Below are positions 5,934 through 11,802 of a stretch of DNA of 11,802 bases, in pieces. Where the stretch lies: the NCBI GenBank assembly GCA_030603605.1, contig JAUVXN010000038.1, forward strand, positions 1 to 11,802. Direction: 5' to 3'. Under the pieces are notes generated by a model, which was not told where the DNA came from, made no database searches, and worked only from the letters and a program-made list of their open reading frames with translations. Source of the DNA: Dehalococcoidales bacterium. Lineage in GTDB: Bacteria > Chloroflexota > Dehalococcoidia > Dehalococcoidales > RBG-16-60-22. Numbering within the stretch: position 1 is the stretch's first letter; each line of letters opens with the position of its first letter. Made by a program: the position numbers and the translations under genes.

Positions 5934-6903
5934 ATCTTATCCTCGGGTCAAGGTAAGTATAGGTAATATCGGTAATGAGGTTAACCATCAATATCAGAAA
6001 AGCCGAGATAAGGGTTACCGTCACCACTACGGCATAATCGTCGGCAAAGATAGCATTGAAGGATATTTGTCCTAAACCCGGGATGCCGAAGATAATCTCG
6101 GTGAGGTAAGCACCGCCGAAGGCAATGCTACCCAGATCAAACATTATGATGGTTATCAGGGGGAGAACAGCGTTTCTGAAGACATGCTTGCCGATGACCG
6201 TTCTTTCCGGCAAACCTTTAGCTCTTGCCGTCTTGACAAACTCCTTTCTTAAATTATCCAGCATGGCTGACCTGGTATATCTGGTATAGCCTGCCAGCAT
6301 GCCGGTGCCGAGGGTAATCACGGGTAAGATTAGCTGCTTGAGATTACCCAGGGAGAGGAGGGGCAAGCCGGTGTCATAATAGGTCTTAAACAACCCGAAC
6401 TGCACCGAAAAGAGCAGAATGAGCATCACTCCCAGCCAGAAATTGGGGATGGATATACCAATGAAGGAGAAAAAGGTGGCTATGTAATCGGTCTTGCTGT
6501 ACTGCTTGACGGCAGAATAAATGCCAATCAGGATACCGAGAAAAGCGGCAAAGATGGAGCTCAATAATATCAACTGGAAAGAGTAAATCCAGTGGGTTTG
6601 AATTAGGTCCATCACCGGCATTGAGGTGCTGAAAGACCAGCCCCAATCCCCGCGGAATAAATTGACTACATAATTAAAGTACTGCTCATATATCGGCTTA
6701 TCCAGACCGTGTCTAGCCTCTATGGCGGCAATCACCTGGGCTGCATCCTGCCCGCGCGCTGCCAGATTAGCCAGATATTTATCGGCTGGTGAAGTTGGTC
6801 CAATCCTGACCAGGACAAAGGTGACGGTTAATATTCCCCAGACAATAACTACCGCATAGAGCAGTCTCTTGATGATGTAATCTCTAAGCCAGGTCTTTCT
6901 CAT
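5926..6903 (-). CDS. Peptide-type ABC transporter permease (DppB/OppB-like)
   Basis: This 325-residue (from 6903) inner-membrane permease forms the channel with the DppC-like subunit. It starts with the typical RDYIIKRLLYAVVIVWGI helix, has the large first periplasmic loop with GLDKPIYEQYFNYV (about 66-80) and RGDWGWSF (84-91), the EAA loop EFVKTARAKGLPERTVIGKH (221-240), and the family ending YLDPRIRYD. The start is uncertain. ATG 6903 gives a standard N-terminus but lacks a clear ribosome binding site; an in-frame TTG at 6939 adds 12 residues and also has only a weak site. It follows the binding-protein gene after about 100 bases containing a hairpin, and overlaps the next gene by eight bases. 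Confidence 0.93.
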   Translation of the reverse strand: MRKTWLRDYIIKRLLYAVVIVWGILTVTFVLVRIGPTSPADKYLANLAARGQDAAQVIAAIEARHGLDKPIYEQYFNYVVNLFRGDWGWSFSTSMPVMDLIQTHWIYSFQLILLSSIFAAFLGILIGIYSAVKQYSKTDYIATFFSFIGISIPNFWLGVMLILLFSVQFGLFKTYYDTGLPLLSLGNLKQLILPVITLGTGMLAGYTRYTRSAMLDNLRKEFVKTARAKGLPERTVIGKHVFRNAVLPLITIIMFDLGSIAFGGAYLTEIIFGIPGLGQISFNAIFADDYAVVVTVTLISAFLILMVNLITDITYTYLDPRIRYD

Positions 6904-6956
6904 AGCATTACCAAAGAGCTTAGAACTAGAGGTAAGCAAAGCTGCCTGAAAATGTA

Positions 6957-6972
6957 TACGGCTTAAGCCGTA
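6957..6972 (-). promoter_or_regulatory. 16-base palindrome / hairpin between the binding-protein and permease genes
   Basis: TACGGCTTAAGCCGTA is perfectly self-complementary. In the operon mRNA it could form a six-base-pair stem with a UUAA loop, between the stop of the binding-protein gene (7005) and the start of the DppB-like gene. Such hairpins often protect the 3' end of abundant binding-protein mRNA or partly reduce expression of downstream genes. It could equally be a protein-binding site. There is no T run, so it is not a standard terminator. Confidence 0.4.
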
Positions 6973-7004
6973 AAGTTCTCTTTAACAGGGTTGGTTGGAA
7001 AAGG

Positions 7005-8720
7005 TTATTCAAAGTACCACAGATGATAGTTATACCCCATATTTATACCGGGCTCTATTCCCTGAACATTCTTCTGGAAGCCAACGGTTGCCAGCTGGAA
7101 AGCCAGGAAGTTCACCGGTTCCTCTTCGGAGACGAGTTTGGATAGCTCGGCATATAATTCCTTCCTTACTTCTTCGTCAAGTGCTTCTTTTGATTTTATT
7201 CTCTTAAACAACTCGTCAACCTGAGTACCGGAATAGCCCCAGAAGTTTAATCCTCCCTCAGAGGCAAAGAAGACGTCCGAACCCGAAGGCGAGAGGGGAT
7301 GAGTGTTGAAGATTATTACCAACAGGTCCCAGGGTTCTTCGCTTACTGCTTCGGGACCGTTATTGTATCTTAGTTCCTGGTCTGTCCCCGTTACCTTGTT
7401 CATAAGGTATTTCCGCAGCTCGGTTGCCCAGGGGACAAACTTGAGTTCCACCTCAATACCAATAGCCGAGAGCTCCTGCCTTATGAGGTAGCTCACGCTT
7501 TCGTTTACCTCATTACCCGAATTGGTGACCAGGCTCAACTTCAGGGGCTTACCTTCTCTATCGGTAACTTCAATACTGCCGTCGGCTTTCTTTATAGCGT
7601 AACCCGCCTCAAGCAGCATTTCTTTAGCCTTCTCCTTATCCAGCAGGGGCGCAACGCCGTATTTGGCGATACCTTCATCCACATACCAGGGTGATGGCTT
7701 GGGTATGAAACTGAAGGCAGGCTCACCAAAACCGTAAAGCACCTGGTCTATTAGCAGCTCCTTGCTCACGGCCATAGACAGAGCCTGTCTCACCTCTTTC
7801 TGCTTGAGACCTTCCCAGCCGTTGTCCCTGAAGTTATAAACCATTAGCAAATAGCCGCTGGTAGGCACAGTATGGATATTAATCCAGTCCATCTTCTTGA
7901 ACTTACCTACTTTGTCGGGGTCAATGCCGGTGTAAGTAATATCGCCGGCTTCCAGGGCGGCATGGACTGTAGCCGGGGTGCCGAATATCTTGACAATATA
8001 ATTTTCAAAGTAGGGAGCTTCGATATCCTTGCCCAGGTAGTATTCGGGGTTTCGCTCAAGGACAAACTTGTCATTTCGTACCCACTCCACGAACTTATAT
8101 GGTCCTAGGTTTCCGGTGTAGGTCAGATTATTGAACTCGGGAGCCTGGGTGAAGGCGTCAATGTCACCCTCGTATTTAGCGGCAATGTATTTGGGGTAGG
8201 AGGTCAGAGTGCGCACGTTGTATATGAATTCGGGGTCAACCGTCTGGCGAGTTATGGTAAAGGTGGTCTCGTCAACTACGGCAGGGGTAACGAATACGGT
8301 TTCATCGTCCACCTCTTCCTGCCAATCGCTTTTGTAGGTGTAATTGAGCCAGTCGGAGAACATCAGGTTCTTCATGGTATATACATAATCTTCGGCGGTA
8401 ACCATAGAACCATCGCTCCACCGCAAGTCATCTCTAATAGTTACCGTGTAAACCAGACCGTCCTCACTTGTCTCAACATCTCTGGCGGCGCAGCGTAGCT
8501 GAACATCCCACTCATTATTATAGATAACCAGAGAATCCAGAGTGTGCCCGGCATAGCTCAGTGAGGCACTATCAGCGGCCAGAATCCAGTTGAGAGTTTC
8601 CGCATCCCCGGCTGATGTTCCCGATATGTAAACACCCTTAGCCTCTTTGGCAGCCTGGCAGCCACTGGCGAGCAGGATTACACCCAGCAGTAGAAATAAT
8701 AGGATTTTTAGTTTTCCCAC
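7005..8720 (-). CDS. Peptide-type ABC transporter substrate-binding lipoprotein (SBP_bac_5 family)
   Basis: This 571-residue extracytoplasmic binding protein captures the substrate for the importer. The N-terminus is a lipoprotein signal: basic MGKLK, a hydrophobic run, then LASGC with C21 as the lipid-modified residue. The mature part shows the family landmarks: DAETLNWILAADSASLSYAG (39-58), DGLVYTVTIRDDLRWSDG (about 87-104), TAEDYVYTMK, GPYKFVEW, ERNPEYYLGKD, and VRQALSMAVSKELLIDQVLYG, with the usual closing aromatic-rich end. Length is normal for cluster C binding proteins. The start is GTG at 8720, supported by GGAG seven bases upstream. It is the first gene of the operon, as expected for the most abundant component. 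Substrates may be di- or oligopeptides, but related proteins also bind nickel or sugars, so specificity is inferred. Confidence 0.95.
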   Translation of the reverse strand: MGKLKILLFLLLGVILLASGCQAAKEAKGVYISGTSAGDAETLNWILAADSASLSYAGHTLDSLVIYNNEWDVQLRCAARDVETSEDGLVYTVTIRDDLRWSDGSMVTAEDYVYTMKNLMFSDWLNYTYKSDWQEEVDDETVFVTPAVVDETTFTITRQTVDPEFIYNVRTLTSYPKYIAAKYEGDIDAFTQAPEFNNLTYTGNLGPYKFVEWVRNDKFVLERNPEYYLGKDIEAPYFENYIVKIFGTPATVHAALEAGDITYTGIDPDKVGKFKKMDWINIHTVPTSGYLLMVYNFRDNGWEGLKQKEVRQALSMAVSKELLIDQVLYGFGEPAFSFIPKPSPWYVDEGIAKYGVAPLLDKEKAKEMLLEAGYAIKKADGSIEVTDREGKPLKLSLVTNSGNEVNESVSYLIRQELSAIGIEVELKFVPWATELRKYLMNKVTGTDQELRYNNGPEAVSEEPWDLLVIIFNTHPLSPSGSDVFFASEGGLNFWGYSGTQVDELFKRIKSKEALDEEVRKELYAELSKLVSEEEPVNFLAFQLATVGFQKNVQGIEPGINMGYNYHLWYFE

Positions 8721-8772
8721 TTATTGGCTCCATTCGGCTTCTAATCTGCCACTCATTTTGCCTTTTAGCGGT

Positions 8773-8778
8773 ATTATA
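8773..8778 (-). promoter_or_regulatory. -10 element candidate for the ABC importer operon
   Basis: TATAAT occurs on the minus strand at 8778-8773. It would start transcription near 8766 and give a leader of about 45 bases to the GTG at 8720. No good -35 is visible 16-18 bases upstream, so an activator may be needed or the site may be chance. Confidence 0.4.
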
Positions 8779-8795
8779 AGGCATTACTGGCTAAA

Positions 8796-8855
8796 TTGCA
8801 CCTGTATGTTGCCAGGCTTATAAACATAGAAGTTCTGGTCGCATTAAGCTATAAT
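8796..8855 (+). promoter_or_regulatory. Promoter candidates for the M20D gene cluster
   Basis: Two overlapping possibilities exist in the divergent intergenic region. One is TTGCAC (8796-8801) with TATAAA (8819-8824), 17 bases apart. The other is a consensus TATAAT at 8850-8855 with a poor -35. The second would start RNA near 8862 and leave about 40 bases before the preferred TTG start at 8902. The sequence CACCTGTATGT (8799-8809) lies in the first promoter and repeats half of the palindrome found at 162-179. Confidence 0.4.
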
Positions 8856-8901
8856 AACCATTGTGGTAGTTAAGAAGTCATCTTCAGTGCAGGGGAAGAG
8901 T

Positions 8902-10074
8902 TTGGATACAGAAAAACTGAAGACTTCGGTTATAGATAAAATAGACGCTCGCCGTGACCAGCTCAATGAGCTGAGTCTGAAAATACACGCCAACCCCGAG
9001 CTGGCTTTCCAGGAGGTCAAGGCGGTAGCCTGGCTGACCGAGTATCTGAAGGAAAACGGCTTCTCTGTGGAATTGGGCATCTGTGGGCTAAAAACTGCTT
9101 TTCGGGGAAGTTACGGGCAGGGCAAACCGGTTATCGCTATTCTGGCTGAGTATGACGCCTTGCCCAAGCTGGGTCATGCCTGCGGTCATAACCTGATAGC
9201 GGTCAGTGCGGTGGCTGCCGGGATAGCTTCCAAGTTAGCTGTAGACCAGTTCGGGGGTAACATTCTGGTTATCGGCACGCCGGGGGAGGAGCTGTACGGG
9301 GGCAAGGTAATAATGGTCAATCGGGGAGCCTTTGACGGCGTGGACGCGGCGATGATGGTGCACCCAGGGGTATTAAATACGGCTACCACTCAATTTCTGG
9401 CCTGTCAGACTCTGGAAGTTGAATTTTTCGGCAGAGCCGCTCACGCTGCTGCCCGACCGGAGAAAGGCATCAATGCCCTGGAGGCAATGCTTCAATCGTT
9501 TGCTGCCATCAATTCACTGCGGCAGCATATCAAGGATAAAGCCCGCATCCACGGTATTATTACCGATGGCGGCGAGGCGGCTAACATAGTTCCTGCCCAC
9601 AGCGCCGGGAATTTTGTAGTGCGCGCCGAGGATGATAGCTACCTTGATGAACTAAAGGAGAGGGTCATAAACTGCTTTACTGGCGCGGCAACGGCCAGTG
9701 GTGCTAGACTGGAATACAAGTGGGGAGAGGTGCGCTACGCTCCATTACGCGGTAACATGACTTTAGCCCGACTGTTCAGGCGGAACCTGCAGTCCCTGGG
9801 TCGCAAGGTGCATCTCCTTGACCCGACTAACAGTTTAGGTAGCAGTGATATGGGGAATGTCAGTCAGGTGGTGCCCGGCATTCATCCTTCGGTAGCCATA
9901 GCTCCGGTTGAAGCACTGGTCCATTCTCCTCAGTTTGCCTCGGCGGCTGCTTCAGAGGCTGGTCTCCGCGGGCTTCTTGATGCGGGAAAGGCACTGGCGA
10001 TGACGGTTGTTGACCTGGTGGCTAATCCGGGGATAGTTGTCAGGGTCAAAGAGGAGTTTGGGCGAGGAAAGTAA
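8902..10074 (+). CDS. M20D family amidohydrolase/peptidase (AbgB / PM20D2-like)
   Basis: This 390-residue dimetal hydrolase belongs to the M20D group that cleaves N-acyl- or aminoacyl-amino acid amide bonds, as in p-aminobenzoyl-glutamate and beta-alanyl-lysine hydrolases. It is probably cytoplasmic, as no signal peptide is seen. Metal-site elements are LGHACGHN (C94, H96), TPGEE (E129, E130), MMVHPG (H154) and HSPQFA (H341). Family segments include EYDALPKLGH (83-92), RAAHAAARPEKGINAL (178-193) and GSSDMGNVSQVVPGIHP (313-329). I place the start at TTG 8902 because AGGGG lies six bases upstream and the protein then begins as homologues do. GTG 8863 and GTG 8887 are in-frame alternatives without a good ribosome binding site. 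It is divergent from the peptide importer, and the activator follows after 19 bases. Confidence 0.92.
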   Translation: MDTEKLKTSVIDKIDARRDQLNELSLKIHANPELAFQEVKAVAWLTEYLKENGFSVELGICGLKTAFRGSYGQGKPVIAILAEYDALPKLGHACGHNLIAVSAVAAGIASKLAVDQFGGNILVIGTPGEELYGGKVIMVNRGAFDGVDAAMMVHPGVLNTATTQFLACQTLEVEFFGRAAHAAARPEKGINALEAMLQSFAAINSLRQHIKDKARIHGIITDGGEAANIVPAHSAGNFVVRAEDDSYLDELKERVINCFTGAATASGARLEYKWGEVRYAPLRGNMTLARLFRRNLQSLGRKVHLLDPTNSLGSSDMGNVSQVVPGIHPSVAIAPVEALVHSPQFASAAASEAGLRGLLDAGKALAMTVVDLVANPGIVVRVKEEFGRGK

Positions 10075-10093
10075 TACAAACCGAGGAGGGTTT

Positions 10094-11080
10094 GTGGAAG
10101 TTTATCTGGGTATTGATGTTGGCGCAGTAACTACCAAGTTTGCTGTGCTGAATAAGAGTGATGAGCTGATTGCCAAACTCTATCTGCCGACGCAGGGTGA
10201 ACCCATTACCATGGTGCAGCAGGGGCTGAAACAGGTCAGGCAGCAACTGCCCGAAGATGCCGAGATTGGGGGTGTGGCTACTACCGGTAGTGCTCGCTAT
10301 TTAGCCGGAGTTATAGTTGGTGCTGATTTAGTTAAGAATGAGATTACCTGCCACGCTGTGGCTGCCTTGCGCTATATTCCTGAAGTACAGACCATTATTG
10401 AAATTGGCGGGCAGGATAGTAAGATTATAATTATCAGAGACGGGATAGTAACTGACTTTGGCATAAATACCATATGTGCGGCTGGTACCGGTAGCTTTCT
10501 GGACCACCAGGCACTGCGTCTCAACATGAGTAGGGAAGAGTTTGCCCAGCGGACACTGGATAGTGACCGGCCGGTTCGTATTGCCGGGCGATGTACCGTT
10601 TTTGCCGAGTCAGACATGATTCACAAGCAACAAATGGGGCATAGAACTGAGAATATCCTTTACGGCTTATGCCAGGCACTGGTCCGCAATTACCTCAGCA
10701 GTGTTGGCTCAGGCAAGGATATACGGTCGCCGATAGTATTTCAGGGAGGGGTTGCTTTTAACCGGGGCATAGTTAGGGCGCTCCAGGATGAGCTTGATAC
10801 TGAAATCATTGTTCCGCTACATCACGAGGTCATGGGAGCAATCGGTGCCGCCTTACTGGTGCATGAAGAGATGGTAAGTAGTAATAATGTCAGCCAGTTC
10901 ACCGGATTTGGCATAAGTGAGGTAAAGTATCATATTTCTTCGTTTGAATGTAAAGCCTGCCCCAGCTTTTGTGAGATAGACCAGCTTTCGGTTAATGGTA
11001 CGGTTCTTGCCCGATGGGGCGGGCGTTGTGACCTGTGGGAAGGAAGCACCAGCAGCCGAGAATCTAAATTTGGGAAGTAG
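10094..11080 (+). CDS. 2-hydroxyacyl-CoA dehydratase activator (BadF/BadG/BcrA/HgdC-type ATPase)
   Basis: This 328-residue protein has the ASKHA ATPase fold of archerases, which use ATP to drive a low-potential electron into 2-hydroxyacyl-CoA dehydratases or benzoyl-CoA reductases. Visible motifs are GIDVGAVTTKF (phosphate 1), ATTGSARYL, EIGGQDSK, NTICAAGTGSF with C128, RCTVFAES with C167, and QGGVAFNRG near the end of the ATPase domain. C128 and C167 match the positions of the paired cysteines (127 and 166) that hold the dimer-bridging [4Fe-4S] cluster in Acidaminococcus HgdC. After this domain is a second cysteine motif, C286-x2-C289-x3-C293 and GGRC312D, as found beyond the ATPase domain in larger activases. 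The GTG at 10094 is preceded by GAGGAGGG; the frame opens earlier, inside the M20D gene. No dehydratase subunit is in the window, so its partner is unknown. Confidence 0.9.
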   Translation: MEVYLGIDVGAVTTKFAVLNKSDELIAKLYLPTQGEPITMVQQGLKQVRQQLPEDAEIGGVATTGSARYLAGVIVGADLVKNEITCHAVAALRYIPEVQTIIEIGGQDSKIIIIRDGIVTDFGINTICAAGTGSFLDHQALRLNMSREEFAQRTLDSDRPVRIAGRCTVFAESDMIHKQQMGHRTENILYGLCQALVRNYLSSVGSGKDIRSPIVFQGGVAFNRGIVRALQDELDTEIIVPLHHEVMGAIGAALLVHEEMVSSNNVSQFTGFGISEVKYHISSFECKACPSFCEIDQLSVNGTVLARWGGRCDLWEGSTSSRESKFGK

Positions 11081-11802
11081 ATGATGATTGCCGTTGACGC
11101 TGCGGGTGGGGACTATGCTCCCCACGAAATAGTTAAGGGAGCCGTGAAGGCAGTTCAGGAATATGGAGTGGAAGTTGCCCTGGTAGGCAGGAGGAACGTG
11201 CTCCATGTGCTGGTGGGTCGCCATATGCGTAAACCAGGCTTAACTATTATTGATGCCAGCCAGACTATTGACCCTCACGAATCGCCAATGAAGGCAATTC
11301 GCAGCAAACCGGACTCATCAATAGTGGTCGGTGTTAACCTGGTGCAGGAAGGCAGTGCTTCAGCTTTTGTTTCGGCAGGCAATACCGGTGCCGTATTAGG
11401 TGCGGCGCTGCTCAGCCTGGGAAAGATAGAGGGTATTGAAAGACCGGCGATAGGTTGCATCTTTGACTTTCCCGAATCTACCCCATTTATCCTGATTGAT
11501 GCTGGTGCCAATGTTGATTGCCGACCAGGTCATTTAGTCCAATTTGCTCAAATGGGTGCTATCTATAGTAAACATATACTTGGCATCAGTTCGCCGCGTG
11601 TTGGCTTGCTCAGTAACGGTGCTGAGGAAAGCAAGGGGAACCATTTGGTTCAGGAAACTTACCAACTCCTGAAAGGGGCTGATAATTTGAACTTTATTGG
11701 CAATGTAGAAGCTCAGGATATGTTCAAAGTAACCACTGATGTTATTGTTACCGATGGTTTCACCGGGAATATAGTGCTTAAGACCGTGGAAGGCTTGAGC
11801 GA
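11081..11802 (+). CDS. plsX: Phosphate acyltransferase PlsX, N-terminal part (cut by window end)
   Basis: The first 240 codons of PlsX are present; about 90-100 residues should follow beyond the window. PlsX makes acyl-phosphate from acyl-ACP for phospholipid synthesis at the membrane surface. Conserved segments are VDAAGGDYAPHEIV (5-18; most homologues have Met in place of the second Ala of DAAGG), DPHESPMKAIRSKPDSS (64-80), FVSAGNTGA (96-104), IDAGANVDC (139-147), LLSNGAEESKGN (176-187), FIGNVEAQDMF (205-215) and VTDGFTGNIVLKTVEG (223-238). The ATG at 11081 follows the activator's TAG with no gap, and GGGAAG lies just upstream, so the two are probably co-translated. A second in-frame ATG at 11084 is possible. 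Further fatty-acid genes often follow plsX but would lie outside this window. Confidence 0.95.
   Translation, partial: MMIAVDAAGGDYAPHEIVKGAVKAVQEYGVEVALVGRRNVLHVLVGRHMRKPGLTIIDASQTIDPHESPMKAIRSKPDSSIVVGVNLVQEGSASAFVSAGNTGAVLGAALLSLGKIEGIERPAIGCIFDFPESTPFILIDAGANVDCRPGHLVQFAQMGAIYSKHILGISSPRVGLLSNGAEESKGNHLVQETYQLLKGADNLNFIGNVEAQDMFKVTTDVIVTDGFTGNIVLKTVEGLS

Noticed and set aside
8863..8901. GTG 8863 as the start of the M20D protein, possibly leaderless because TATAAT lies at 8850-8855
   Set aside because: The extra 13 residues are not typical of the family, and TTG 8902 has an AGGGG ribosome binding site at ideal distance with a normal 40-base leader.

Overview
The window looks like a bacterial chromosome segment from a strict anaerobe, most likely a single-membrane (monoderm) organism. 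The anaerobe call rests on a BadF/HgdC-type activator of 2-hydroxyacyl-CoA dehydratases that keeps both cluster cysteines. The gene mix and mid-GC coding style would fit an uncultured Chloroflexota/Dehalococcoidia-like lineage, but that placement is inference and was not tested by any search. I see no rRNA, tRNA, CRISPR array or phage genes.

Layout. (1) Positions 1-140 are the left end of an IS3-family insertion sequence running off the window: the start of its OrfA transposase on the minus strand, its ribosome binding site, and a terminal repeat ending near 140. (2) Positions 141-1252 hold a small regulatory region with a perfect 8+2+8 palindrome and a COG2159-type amidohydrolase. (3) Positions 1253-1680 carry no convincing gene: two short SD-preceded ORFs, an AT-rich tract and a promoter/operator candidate. 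(4) Positions 1681-2871 encode an Fsr-like MFS transporter whose reading frame and SD point to an AUU start codon. (5) Positions 2843-8720, all minus strand, form a complete five-gene peptide-type ABC importer: lipoprotein binding protein, two permeases and two ATPases, in transcription order. Its last gene overlaps the 3' end of the MFS gene tail to tail. (6) From 8902 onward on the plus strand are an M20D amidohydrolase/peptidase, the dehydratase activator, and the start of plsX, cut by the window edge.

How the genes may work together. The ABC importer and the M20D hydrolase are transcribed divergently from one 180-bp region. This suggests uptake of short peptides or N-acyl/aminoacyl conjugates followed by amide hydrolysis. 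The downstream activator suggests that 2-hydroxyacyl-CoA dehydration, typical of amino-acid fermentation or aromatic metabolism, occurs in the cell, but no dehydratase subunits are present here. PlsX is a phospholipid-synthesis housekeeping gene and probably begins the next, conserved cluster.

I do not see a clearly new multi-gene system. The most unusual points are the AUU start, an N-terminal two-helix extension on the DppC-like permease, a C-terminal four-cysteine motif on the short activator, a Gly-to-Ser change in one ABC signature, and a possible shared operator motif.
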